Of a stretch of 64,000 nucleotides of DNA, positions 44,024 through 51,742 are shown piece after piece. Position 1 is the stretch's first letter. Every line of letters starts with the position of its first letter. A program made the translations under genes and the position numbers. This DNA is from Terriglobia bacterium (GTDB taxonomy: Bacteria > Acidobacteriota > Terriglobia > Terriglobales > Acidobacteriaceae). The notes under the pieces are model-generated. The model was not told the origin of the DNA, searched no databases, and saw nothing but the letters and a program-made list of their open reading frames with translations. The DNA is taken from contig JAIQFC010000020.1 in NCBI GenBank assembly GCA_020073465.1, positions 1 to 64,000 of the forward strand, in the 5' to 3' direction.

Positions 44024-45718
44024 TTACTGACTCTTCTTCCTTGCTGCCTCAAACTCATCGCCCTTCTGCCAGTCCACTAGCTTTGGCAAACTCGCCGCCT
44101 CCCAGCCCAGGGCGAATCCGAAGCGCGCTACTGCGCTGTCACCGGTGAAATCCATTTCCGGATGGTACTCGTCGCTCGGCTGGTGATAGTGCTTCTCGAC
44201 GTACTCTCGGTCCTGCGCCAACCCCCAGGCTTCGTCGTGGCCCTTAAACTTCATCCCTTCATTGATGGAGAACGCAGGAATGCCAACCCGGGCCAGGCTG
44301 AAATGGTCGGAGCGGTAGAAGTGCCCTGCCTCGGGACGCGCATCCGGACGGATCGCCATCCGAAACTCTTTCGCCATCGCCTCGACGACCGGATAGAAAG
44401 TTGTCCGCTCCGCGCCGGAAACTTCGACCTCCTGGGGCGCGCCCAACGGCTTCACGTCGTCGTAATTCAAATCCAGGGCAATCTTCCCGGCGGGAATCGG
44501 CGGATGCTTGCCCAGATATTCCGACCCCAGCAGTCCCTGCTCTTCGGCTGTCACCGCCGCGAAGATGATCGACCGGCGCGGCCTCTGCGCCGCCGATCCA
44601 AAGGCTCGCGCCAACTCCAGCAGGATGCCGCAACCTGTGGCGTTGTCGTCGGCACCATTGAAAATGTTGTCCCCCGGCAAGTCCGGGCGGATGCCAAAGT
44701 GATCGTAGTGCGCGGTGTACATCACCGCTTCGTCCTTGAGATTGCGGTCGGAACCCTGCAAAATTGCCACCACGTTGTTCGACTCAAAATTCCGGACCTT
44801 GCTCACCATGTGAGCCTTGAGTTTCGCGCCGAAGTTCACCGGACGAAAATCCCGCGAACGGGCTTCCACCATCATCTTGTCGAGATCCATGCCGGAGGCC
44901 GCGGCCAGTTTCTTTGCCACATCGAGATGCACCCATGACGCGACTTTCAGCGCGGGGCCCTCCAGCTTCAAAGCAGCTTTCTCGCCGGAATTCGAATTCC
45001 GCACGACTTCCCACGGATAGCTCGCCATCTCGGTCTGGTGGACGAGGATCACGCCCACGGCGCCCTTGCGGGCCGCCTGTTCATACTTGTAGGTCCAGCG
45101 TCCATAGTAGGTAAGCTCCTTGCCTTTGAAGAATTTGGGATCATCGGACGGCGGCTCGTTCACCAGCATCAGCAGCACCTTGCCGCGCACGTCCACCCCC
45201 TTGTAGTCGTCCCAGTTGTACTCCGGGGCTTCGATTCCGTATCCCACATAAACGATGTCGGCATCGATCTCGGACTCGGGCTGCTGCGTCTGGTCATACG
45301 CAACATACTGGTCGAGAGGCTTCAGGCGCATTGCCCCGCCCGACTTGGGCTGCAGCGAGAATGTGGTCTCGGGCAGGGTTGTGATTCCGACCAGGGGAAC
45401 CTTCTGCATGTAGCTGCCGCCGTCGCCCGCCGGCTTCAGTCCGTACTCTGCAAACTGGGTTGCGATGTACTCGGCGGCGATGTCTCCGCCACGCTGTCCC
45501 GTGCCCCGCCCTTCGAGCAGATCGTGCGACAGGTAGCGCACATGCCAGCGGATGTGCTCCGGATTGATGGTCTCCAGCGCATTGAAAGCTGCCCCGGGCA
45601 GCCGCACCGAGACGTCCTTCCCACCCTTCGAGCCACCAGCTCCACCCTCGGCCCACACGGATGCACTCAGCGCAGCAAAGAGGCAGGCAAGCACACCTCT
45701 CCTCAGGATTTCTGCCAT
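44024..45718 (-). CDS. exported M28-family metallopeptidase with PA-like insert
   Basis: A 564-residue zinc peptidase. A signal peptide (GVLACLFAALSASVWA) leads to the mature part. A protease-associated insert around 150-290 (YVGYGIEAPEYNWDDYKGVDVRGK) precedes the M28 core. Zinc and catalytic residues are visible in MYTAHYDHFGIRP (His, Asp), IFNGADDNATG (Asp), AVTAEEQGLLGSEYL (catalytic Glu pair) and SDHFSLARVGIPAFSI (late His). It would remove N-terminal amino acids in the periplasm. The ATG before AEILRR is taken because the signal peptide then starts correctly; an earlier in-frame ATG adds 13 residues. Confidence 0.9.
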   Translation of the reverse strand: MAEILRRGVLACLFAALSASVWAEGGAGGSKGGKDVSVRLPGAAFNALETINPEHIRWHVRYLSHDLLEGRGTGQRGGDIAAEYIATQFAEYGLKPAGDGGSYMQKVPLVGITTLPETTFSLQPKSGGAMRLKPLDQYVAYDQTQQPESEIDADIVYVGYGIEAPEYNWDDYKGVDVRGKVLLMLVNEPPSDDPKFFKGKELTYYGRWTYKYEQAARKGAVGVILVHQTEMASYPWEVVRNSNSGEKAALKLEGPALKVASWVHLDVAKKLAAASGMDLDKMMVEARSRDFRPVNFGAKLKAHMVSKVRNFESNNVVAILQGSDRNLKDEAVMYTAHYDHFGIRPDLPGDNIFNGADDNATGCGILLELARAFGSAAQRPRRSIIFAAVTAEEQGLLGSEYLGKHPPIPAGKIALDLNYDDVKPLGAPQEVEVSGAERTTFYPVVEAMAKEFRMAIRPDARPEAGHFYRSDHFSLARVGIPAFSINEGMKFKGHDEAWGLAQDREYVEKHYHQPSDEYHPEMDFTGDSAVARFGFALGWEAASLPKLVDWQKGDEFEAARKKSQ

Positions 45719-46082
45719 AAATAGTCGTCTCCCCCAACGAAGCGGCGTGGCTCGCATGGAAGAATGCTCAGCTCTTGGTTAAGGACTTAGGGAATTGTAA
45801 CGGACGACAACGGATTTTCGCCGCCGTTAAGCAGAGGACCATCCCACACGGGAGGGCAAGCACTACCGCGTTCACCTGCGAAAAGCAGTGGGCAGTGGTC
45901 AGTGGATAGCAGCCAGGGGCCAGCACTCAGGCCCGGACTGCGTAGTGTCCAGGACCGAGTCGGGTCGTTGTCGCCGGCCCAACTGGGGACAATTAGTGTT
46001 CCGCCTTGTTGTTACCTGCGAAATCAGCGAAATCTGCGGCTGCCCTTGCTTTCCCGCGACCGCGGGATTAGTTCTTCGACCC
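45719..46082. other. intergenic region with AGTGG word repeat
   Basis: About 364 bases with no frame I can support. GCAGTGGGCAGTGGTCAG occurs at 45885-45902, part of the word-repeat set. TCCCGCG and CGCGGGA form a small hairpin near 46.05-46.07 kb just behind the redoxin gene, a possible weak terminator. The peptidase promoter must lie at the left end. Confidence 0.5.
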
Positions 46083-46628
46083 TCAACCCGCGCGGAAGTC
46101 CGGCACATCCTCGCCCGGCTTGAACAGGCGGACGGGCGGGGTCTTTCCAGTCTCGGCCATCCTGCGGCCCATCTCTTCGAAGTCGGCCTTCACCCACCCC
46201 ACGCTGGAGACTTCAATCTCGCCATCCTGGCCAATCCAGAAAACAGTGGGTACGTTGGTCAGCCCGTAGGCATTCGACGCGGGATAGCGGCTCGGATCGT
46301 CCAGCAGCACCGGGAACGTTACCCCAAACTCTTTCATGAACGCCGAGGTCGCCTTCGCATCGTCCTGGGAAACCCCGACCAGCGCCACATGCTTGCTCCC
46401 GTAGGCCCTGTACAGCCTCTCCAGAAATGGAAGCGCGTACTGGCACACCGGACACGACACCTTGAAGAATGCCAGCACCACCGGCCTTCGCCCCATCTCA
46501 TCGCGCAGCGCAAACGGCTTCCTGTCAATTGTTCTCAACTCAAACTCCGGCGCCTTCGTCCCCGCCGTCAATGCCGCCATCGTTCGTCCCCCAGTTCGTC
46601 TCTTGAAGAGATTTCGCAGCCAGCGCAT
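46083..46628 (-). CDS. AhpC/TSA-type redoxin
   Basis: A 181-residue thioredoxin-fold peroxiredoxin/redoxin. It shows APEFELRTIDRKPFALRDEMG and the redox centre FFKVSCPVCQYALPFLERLY, with CPVC as a CxxC pair, then NVPTVFWIGQDGEIEVS with the cis-Pro. The Cys pair points to a thiol peroxidase or disulfide reductase of the AhpC/TSA-Redoxin clan. There is no signal peptide, so a cytoplasmic site is likely; the basic N-terminus (RWLRNLFKRRTGGR) may be spurious if the second Met is the start. Physiological substrate unknown. Confidence 0.85.
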   Translation of the reverse strand: MRWLRNLFKRRTGGRTMAALTAGTKAPEFELRTIDRKPFALRDEMGRRPVVLAFFKVSCPVCQYALPFLERLYRAYGSKHVALVGVSQDDAKATSAFMKEFGVTFPVLLDDPSRYPASNAYGLTNVPTVFWIGQDGEIEVSSVGWVKADFEEMGRRMAETGKTPPVRLFKPGEDVPDFRAG

Positions 46629-46691
46629 GTTGCCCGTCCCTTAAGCTGCCTCATTTTAGATGATCCCGAATGCCCGCTGGATGGGGAATAG

Positions 46692-46777
46692 AGTGGTCAG
46701 TGGTCAGTGGTCAGTGGTCAGTTGCCGCGAGAGCCGCGGAGCGGCGGAAGAATGCAGCCCACGGCGCAAGCCGTGGG
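46692..46777. repeat. tandem AGTGGTC array followed by an ACGGC-GCCGT hairpin
   Basis: Four exact tandem copies of AGTGGTC lie at 46692-46719. At 46758-46777 CCCACGGC and its complement flank GCAA, a hairpin of the -GGCgcaaGCC- type. Further words (GAGCCGCGGAGCGGC, CAAGCCCCAGTGGGGC) fill the 220-base gap between the redoxin and the short TonB protein. No gene fits. Confidence 0.7.
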
Positions 46778-46849
46778 TAGAGAGTGGAACGAGAGGCAAG
46801 CCCCAGTGGGGCGAAAGAGACGCCATCACTCGCCCGGAGATACCAAGCG

Positions 46850-47374
46850 TCAGCGAAGCCCGCACTTCCACAAATAGAAGCATTTCGCTGAACGCACTCT
46901 AATCCTAATGTAGCTGGCAGGATCACAGATACATTGCCCCGCCGCTGCGATCGTGATGTGGCCCTGTGCCTCCTTCACTTCCGGCGCACGCTCCCCCACG
47001 TTACAACAGTCCCCGTCGTCCCAAAAAGCGAACGTGTATACCACTGAATACGTCACCGGATTGGTACAGCCCCGGCACTCGTACTCCGATTTCTCCGCGC
47101 TCTCCAAGGCGGCCTGGCTCAGAATGGGATGCCCGCTGACCACCTCAGCCGACTCAACGCCCCCATCCTTTCGGATTACGACTTGCACCTCCACATCTCC
47201 CGTGATCCGCGCCTGCCGCGCCAACGGCGGATAGACCAGCGGAGACAACTTGGTCAGCACGACCCCGGTCTCAGACGTTTTGCTGCTGCTGACGTCTTGA
47301 GCCGGGGCGCGACCAACCAATGCGACGCAGGACCCAGCAAGAAGAATCGTCACCAACAGACGCCGCGCCTTCAT
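46850..47374 (-). CDS. short TonB C-terminal-domain protein, cysteine-rich
   Basis: A 174-residue exported protein. A signal peptide or anchor (LLVTILLAGSCVALVGRAPAQ) leads to a TonB-like C-terminal domain: VYPPLARQARITGDVEVQVVIRKDGGVESAEVVSGHPILSQAALESA. The usual end of that domain is replaced by a Cys-rich tail (ECRGC, DDGDCCNVG, GQCICDP, AKCFYLWKCG). It lacks a Pro-rich spacer, so it is unlikely to reach outer-membrane receptors as classic TonB does. Such stand-alone TonB_C proteins are common in Acidobacteriota; role unknown. Confidence 0.75.
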   Translation of the reverse strand: MKARRLLVTILLAGSCVALVGRAPAQDVSSSKTSETGVVLTKLSPLVYPPLARQARITGDVEVQVVIRKDGGVESAEVVSGHPILSQAALESAEKSEYECRGCTNPVTYSVVYTFAFWDDGDCCNVGERAPEVKEAQGHITIAAAGQCICDPASYIRIRVRSAKCFYLWKCGLR

Positions 47375-47471
47375 GCTGGGATTTTAGTCCCACGATGCAC
47401 CGAACACCTAGATTTCGGGTAGTAGATCGCATGCCTCCTCTGTGTCCCCGTGACTCCGTGGTAAATTCTCT

Positions 47472-48461
47472 TCAAGGCATTTCCGCCTTCTGCAGAATCT
47501 TCCGCGCCAACCCCGTGAGCGCAACGCGTCCCAGCCGCTCCAAGGGAATCCATTTCCCACGAAGGCACGATGGTGTGGCATCGCGCCACACCCGCACCGT
47601 GTAATCCGTCACTGTGATCGAATGCCGGAGTGTGAACGACGGAGAGGACGCGCCATTCCCACCTTCCACCTCCGGCAACTCCCACATCCCGGCCATCAAC
47701 GACGCATCCCGCGGCCGCTGCACCAGAAATACCGACCCTTTCCGGCGATCGAGCGCGTAGTGAATCTCGCGCTTCTTTTGCGGCGCCAGCTTGGCAGCCC
47801 CGCCCAACTCCCCCCGTGTCGCACACATCTCAACCACCGGGCACGTCAAACACGCCGGCGCTCTGGGCGTGCAGACGGTTGCTCCCAACTCCATCACGGC
47901 CTGATTGAAGTCGCCCGGACGCTTCCCATCGAGCAGACTGCTAGCCGCGTCCCACATCGCTTCCCCGGCCAGCCGCTCACCTAACATTCTCTGCAGCACG
48001 CGTTCCACATTCCCATCGACGACCGCGACCGGCTCGCCAAACGCAATGCTGGCAATCGCCGCCGCCGTATATCGGCCTACGCCTGGTAGTTCGCGCAATC
48101 CCGCAGCTGTCGCCGGAAACTCTCCTCCATACTCACGCACCACGACCTTAGCCGCCGCGTGCAGCATGCGCGCCCTCCGGTAGTACCCGAGTCCGCTCCA
48201 CGCCGCCAGCACCGACGCCTCGCGCGCCGCCGCCAGCCTCTCCACCGTCGGAAACCGACGCAGGAACTCGTGATAGTGCTCGATCACCGCCGCCACCCGT
48301 GTCTGCTGCAGCATGATCTCCGACAGCCAAACCCGGTACGGATCGCGGCTTTCCCGCCAGGGCAAGTCGCGCGCATGGCGGTCATACCATCCAAGCAAAC
48401 GTCGCCGGAAATCCTTGCTCTGGTTGCGCCTTCCGACCTCAAGCTGCTTGCCTAAACTCAT
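47472..48461 (-). CDS. mutY: adenine DNA glycosylase
   Basis: A 329-residue A/G-specific glycosylase that removes A opposite 8-oxoguanine. It has the helix-hairpin-helix ELPGVGRYTAAAI with the catalytic Asp in VAVVDGNVERVLQR, the iron-sulfur motif C-x6-C-x2-C-x5-C (CTPRAPACLTCPVVEMC), and a C-terminal NUDIX-like domain for 8-oxoG (GSVFLVQRPRDASLMAGMWELP). GGGAG lies three bases before the chosen ATG; a much longer in-frame start would add 55 unconserved residues. It is divergent from a small-protein gene. Length is slightly short of the usual 350. Confidence 0.94.
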   Translation of the reverse strand: MSLGKQLEVGRRNQSKDFRRRLLGWYDRHARDLPWRESRDPYRVWLSEIMLQQTRVAAVIEHYHEFLRRFPTVERLAAAREASVLAAWSGLGYYRRARMLHAAAKVVVREYGGEFPATAAGLRELPGVGRYTAAAIASIAFGEPVAVVDGNVERVLQRMLGERLAGEAMWDAASSLLDGKRPGDFNQAVMELGATVCTPRAPACLTCPVVEMCATRGELGGAAKLAPQKKREIHYALDRRKGSVFLVQRPRDASLMAGMWELPEVEGGNGASSPSFTLRHSITVTDYTVRVWRDATPSCLRGKWIPLERLGRVALTGLARKILQKAEMP

Positions 48462-48649
48462 TTGCTCCCAATTCCACCAACCCACAGCGCCGGCTGCGAT
48501 TCTAATCGATTCGATGACTACTGCCCTACCCAGTGCCACCCAGTATGCCCCGCCATTGACCCCGTCCCCAGCGCACGAAATAATAGACGGGCCTGGCATC
48601 CGCACCATTCGCGTGAGTCCACTCACGCCCGAGTATCGCGAGGAGTGTC

Positions 48650-48880
48650 ATGAACGACTTCAACCGCAAGGTGGAAGACGCTTCGTCTCGTGTCGGCAAG
48701 ACTGTAGCCGATGCCGCCGAACGTCTGGAAAAAGAGATTCCGGAGTTCATCAAGTACCTGAACGACGAGGTTGTGCCCGCCGTGCGCCAGCACTCGACCA
48801 AGGCCCTGCGAGTGGCCAGCGAGAAGCTCACCGAACTGGCCGACTACATGGAGCAGCATCCGTCTTCGCCCAAGAAATGA
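48650..48880 (+). CDS. 76-residue helical protein
   Basis: A small, highly charged helical protein (FNRKVEDASSRVGKTVADA, AERLEKEIPEFIKYLND, ALRVASEKLTELADYMEQH), like many acidobacterial proteins related to apolipoprotein-type or CsbD-like stress helices, though I cannot name a family. GAGGAG lies eight to nine bases before the ATG. Its stop overlaps the start of the RlpA gene (ATGA), implying coupled translation. No signal peptide or membrane segment. Confidence 0.65.
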   Translation: MNDFNRKVEDASSRVGKTVADAAERLEKEIPEFIKYLNDEVVPAVRQHSTKALRVASEKLTELADYMEQHPSSPKK

Positions 48881-49734
48881 ACCGGACGGGTGCGCCCTTC
48901 GTCCGCGCAGCGCCAGTCTTCGTCCGGTTGATTGTGGGACAGTTGATCTCCATCCCGTCCACGATGATTCTGTTCGTCCTGCTGGCGCTGTCGCTGCTTA
49001 CCGCCTGCAACCATCCCAAGCAAGCGCGAGTAAATCCCCCTCCGCCACCCACTCCCGTCGAACAACCGCGCGCCACAGAACCAGCGAACGAGCCACGTCC
49101 TGAAAGCGCCACGAAGAGCAGCAGCCTGCCCGAGACCGAGACCTCGCCCGATCTGGCTGAACCGACCATTCCCGCCGATGCCACTCCCCTCGCCACCGAG
49201 ACCGGGCTCGCCAGTTGGTATGGCCCTCCCTACCACAACCGGCGCGGATCAAACGGCGAAGTCTACAACATGCATGCGATGACGGCCGCGCACCGCACCT
49301 TGCCACTGGGCTCGATCGTGCGCGTCACCAATGTCAAGACCGGGCGCACAGCGCTGGTCCGCATCACCGACCGAGGCCCTTTCATTCCCGGGCGCGTGGT
49401 TGATCTCTCGCTGGCCGCGGCCCGCAAGCTCGACATCTATCAACCCGGTATCGCTGAAGTGAAAGTCGAAGTCATGCAGACTCCCGCGCCGCTCGACTCG
49501 GGAGGGAAATGGGCGGTGCAGATTGGCGGGTTCCCGCATGAAGGCGCCGCCACCAAGCTTGCTGACCACCTCACACGCCGCTACCACACCGCCAAAGTGC
49601 TACGCTTCGCCAGTCCCGCGGGAGACTGGTGGATCCGCGTCCGCGTCCTTGACGATGATCACGAGCGGGCCAAGAAACTGGCAGCGGAAACCGAAACTCC
49701 CGAGGGTGCGGTCTTCCTGGTCAGGCTCGATTAG
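48877..49734 (+). CDS. RlpA-family lipoprotein with SPOR-like C-domain
   Basis: A 285-residue lipoprotein. A hydrophobic helix ends in the lipobox LLTAC (near residue 44), followed by a Pro/Thr-rich spacer. The double-psi beta-barrel shows GLASWYGPPYHNRRGSNGEVYN and VRITDRGPFIPGRVVDLSLAAARKL, with the catalytic-type Asp in TDRGPF. A SPOR-like repeat domain covers the end (GGKWAVQIGGFPHEGAATKLAD). RlpA proteins cut glycan strands lacking stem peptides at the septum. The ATG overlapping the previous stop is used; an ATG at 48964 right before the signal helix is an alternative. Confidence 0.85.
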   Translation: MNRTGAPFVRAAPVFVRLIVGQLISIPSTMILFVLLALSLLTACNHPKQARVNPPPPPTPVEQPRATEPANEPRPESATKSSSLPETETSPDLAEPTIPADATPLATETGLASWYGPPYHNRRGSNGEVYNMHAMTAAHRTLPLGSIVRVTNVKTGRTALVRITDRGPFIPGRVVDLSLAAARKLDIYQPGIAEVKVEVMQTPAPLDSGGKWAVQIGGFPHEGAATKLADHLTRRYHTAKVLRFASPAGDWWIRVRVLDDDHERAKKLAAETETPEGAVFLVRLD

Positions 49735-49831
49735 GCCTCAGATCGACCGCTTCGCGCACCAGGATAGAACTCTGACAGCCCCTCGCGGCGAATGTTATCG
49801 TTTCCGAAGCTGACTCTAGGCGAGACAAGAC

Positions 49832-50185
49832 ATGACTGATCCAACGACTGGTTGCCTGTTCTGCCGCATCATCCGCGGCGAGATTCCCTCCAAAAAGGTT
49901 CATGAAGATGAGCACGTTTACGCCTTCGAAGACCTCCATCCGCAAGCCCCGACGCACGTTCTCATCATCCCTAAGAAACACTTCGCCGGACTGAAAGAAG
50001 CGCAAGCTGAGGATGCGGAGGTGATTGGCCGCTGCCACCTCGCCGCTGCCGAGATTGCCCGCAAGCGCAACATTGAGCAGAGCTACCGTACCGTGCTCAA
50101 CGTCGGACCGGGCGCCGGGCAGTCGGTGTTCCACCTTCACGTGCACCTCGTCGGCGGGAGGCCACTCTCCTGGCCGCCAGGCTGA
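49832..50185 (+). CDS. HIT-family (HinT-type) nucleotide hydrolase
   Basis: A 117-residue HIT protein. It has CLFCRIIRGEIPSKKVHEDE at the start, ALIIPKKH-like DPQAPTHVLIIPKKHF in the middle, and the triad QSVFHLHVHLVGGRPLSWPPG, whose H-x-H-x-H is the catalytic histidine motif. The HinT/HINT1 type cleaves AMP-lysine or aminoacyl-adenylate phosphoramidates. CxxC near the start may bind zinc. Length matches the family (105-125). No ribosome site is evident but the conserved N-terminus fixes the start. Confidence 0.93.
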   Translation: MTDPTTGCLFCRIIRGEIPSKKVHEDEHVYAFEDLHPQAPTHVLIIPKKHFAGLKEAQAEDAEVIGRCHLAAAEIARKRNIEQSYRTVLNVGPGAGQSVFHLHVHLVGGRPLSWPPG

Positions 50186-50572
50186 GGGAGTGCTCGCCGC
50201 TCAGAGGTACGCCAAGCCCGGAGCACGAACGGACCTTAGCCGCCAGCAATGGAAGTCTGGAGACGGGATTCAACGACCGGACGCCCGGTTTCGTCGTCCG
50301 GTCCCTCGCCTGCGATGCCCGGTCCCGCCATTTCCCAGCCCGTACAACGCGGACAAAGCCCCAGTCCAGGGAAAACTCCCCCAAAGAGGCAAGGACCTTC
50401 TGCGGGCAAGGCAAATCGATTTACCTCCCGGCTCTGCAAACGCCTCTTTGGAATCATGGAGTTGGAATGGAATTATGTATAGCTCCAAGAAATACAGGCG
50501 GGACACACCAATTCCGCGCATATGAAATCAATAACTTGCGAGGATGTGCAGCGGGGTCGGGGGAGAAGCCGG
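50186..50572. other. 387-base gap without a recognised gene
   Basis: Small frames exist on both strands. The reverse frame 50236-50457 encodes a CPRC-containing 73-residue peptide, and the forward frame 50249-50482 a basic 77-residue one. Neither has a convincing ribosome site or family match. GACCGGACGCC and GTCGTCCGGTC near 50.28 kb form an imperfect hairpin that may end the HIT transcript. Confidence 0.4.
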
Positions 50573-51238
50573 CTACTGCACCGACGGGCTTTCCTCTTCC
50601 GGTGCCCCGTGCCGCCGCAGCAGTTGTGGCAGATTCTGCGAAAAGGCTGAGCGCGGGAGAACCATGTCGCACCCCACTTCGTGTGCCTTCTGCTTCAGGT
50701 CTCCCTGCACGTGCGACAGGAAACCAATGATCGAGGTGCCTTTCTTCAGCTTGCTCTTCAGTTTGGGAATCAGCGCCAGCGGCTTCGCGTTCACGTTGTT
50801 GAGGTCAAAAATGATCAGCGATGGCTTCTCTTCCCCATTCTGTTGCATCCGGTCGGACAGGTCGCTATCGTTCTTCACGAATTCGACCTTGACGTTGAGC
50901 TTGCGCGCCGTCTCCTGAATTTTCGCCTGGAAGAATAAATCGTCTACGAAGGCAAAGATGCGCGAGTTGGCATCGTCGCGAGCCGGCAAGGGCTCCGGCT
51001 CGGCCTGCGGGTACTGTGACCCAAACCCCGGACGCTGCCGTCCCGGCTTGCTTCCGTTATTGCCGCCGGCCAGCGCCGCGCGGTAACTGTGGTCCATCGG
51101 AGCGGTGTAGATGCCGTCCTGATTGTGACGGCTCTGCGCTGGTCCGGGCCGCTGCCCGCGTTGATTGTGAGGACGGCGCCCACGCCGCCTTCTGCCTCTC
51201 CCTCCGCCACCGGAGGGTCTTCCGGGTCCTGCGTTCAT
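50573..51238 (-). CDS. receiver-like protein with Arg/Gly-rich N-terminus
   Basis: A 221-residue protein. The first ~90 residues are disordered and rich in Gly, Arg and Gln (GGGGRGRRRRGRRPHNQRG), like RNA-binding RGG tails. From about residue 95 a receiver-like domain follows: IFAFVDDLFFQAKIQETARKL, then PSLIIFDLNNVNAKPL with a possible phospho-Asp, and TSIIGFLSHVQGDLKQKAHEVGCDMVLPRS. The conserved Lys of true receivers is replaced by Arg. No kinase is near. GAGAGG lies five bases before the ATG. RNA binding is inference from composition alone. Confidence 0.7.
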   Translation of the reverse strand: MNAGPGRPSGGGGRGRRRRGRRPHNQRGQRPGPAQSRHNQDGIYTAPMDHSYRAALAGGNNGSKPGRQRPGFGSQYPQAEPEPLPARDDANSRIFAFVDDLFFQAKIQETARKLNVKVEFVKNDSDLSDRMQQNGEEKPSLIIFDLNNVNAKPLALIPKLKSKLKKGTSIIGFLSHVQGDLKQKAHEVGCDMVLPRSAFSQNLPQLLRRHGAPEEESPSVQ

Positions 51239-51742
51239 AATCCTCTCAAGTTAAGGCGCACGTTGATCTTTTGCGTTGTGCGCCTGAAAAATTGCAAAGT
51301 CTTGCAGGTCTCAAGGTCGATTTGGACGTGATGACATGCGAACCGCAGTCCTGAACCCTCTGCGTGTTTGCGGGTTACAGCTGGACGCACTCAGAAACGA
51401 ACCCCAGCTCTTGAAACAAACTCTGAATCGCGAACGAAATCTAAAAAAGTTGCGTATCGGGTTTCTCGTTATCGGATCCGTCGCGCCACCTCGGAACTGG
51501 CTCGGGGCGCGGAAGGCCTACGCGGGAACGAGGCCACATGAGAACATCTTCATGGTACTCGTCCCTGCTGTACCGCGCAAGGGGGGATGTACCTAGCTTT
51601 TGCACAGGAGGACATGACTGTCTGTTCAGGCTTCGGGCTTCGGCTTGCGGGCTTCGGCGAGGCATTCTTGCCGAGCCATTTCTGCTTGCTCGTTGTGGGG
51701 GCAGATTCGCTGAAGCCTGAAAGCCGAAGCCAGAAGCCCCGC
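51239..51742. other. 504-base gap with inverted CTTCGGG/GAAGCC words
   Basis: The right part carries degenerate tandem CTTCGGGCTTCGGC words from 51625; TTCAGGCTTC (51625-51634) is matched in inverted form by GAAGCCTGAA (51712-51721), followed by more GAAGCC words. These flank the 3' end of the EAL-HDOD gene. A forward frame at 51336-51596 (86 codons) has no ribosome site and no family match, so I do not call it. Confidence 0.55.

Noticed and set aside
46692-46722. CRISPR array
   Set aside because: The AGTGGTC units are contiguous 7-mers without spacers, and no cas genes occur in the window.
50236-50482. Overlapping short frames on both strands, one with a CPRC pair suggesting a zinc ribbon
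   Set aside because: Only one Cys pair, no ribosome site, no neighbours or family to support either; reported as a gap instead.
51336-51596. 86-codon forward frame between two reverse genes
   Set aside because: No ribosome site, no recognisable family, and its end merges into the word-repeat zone.
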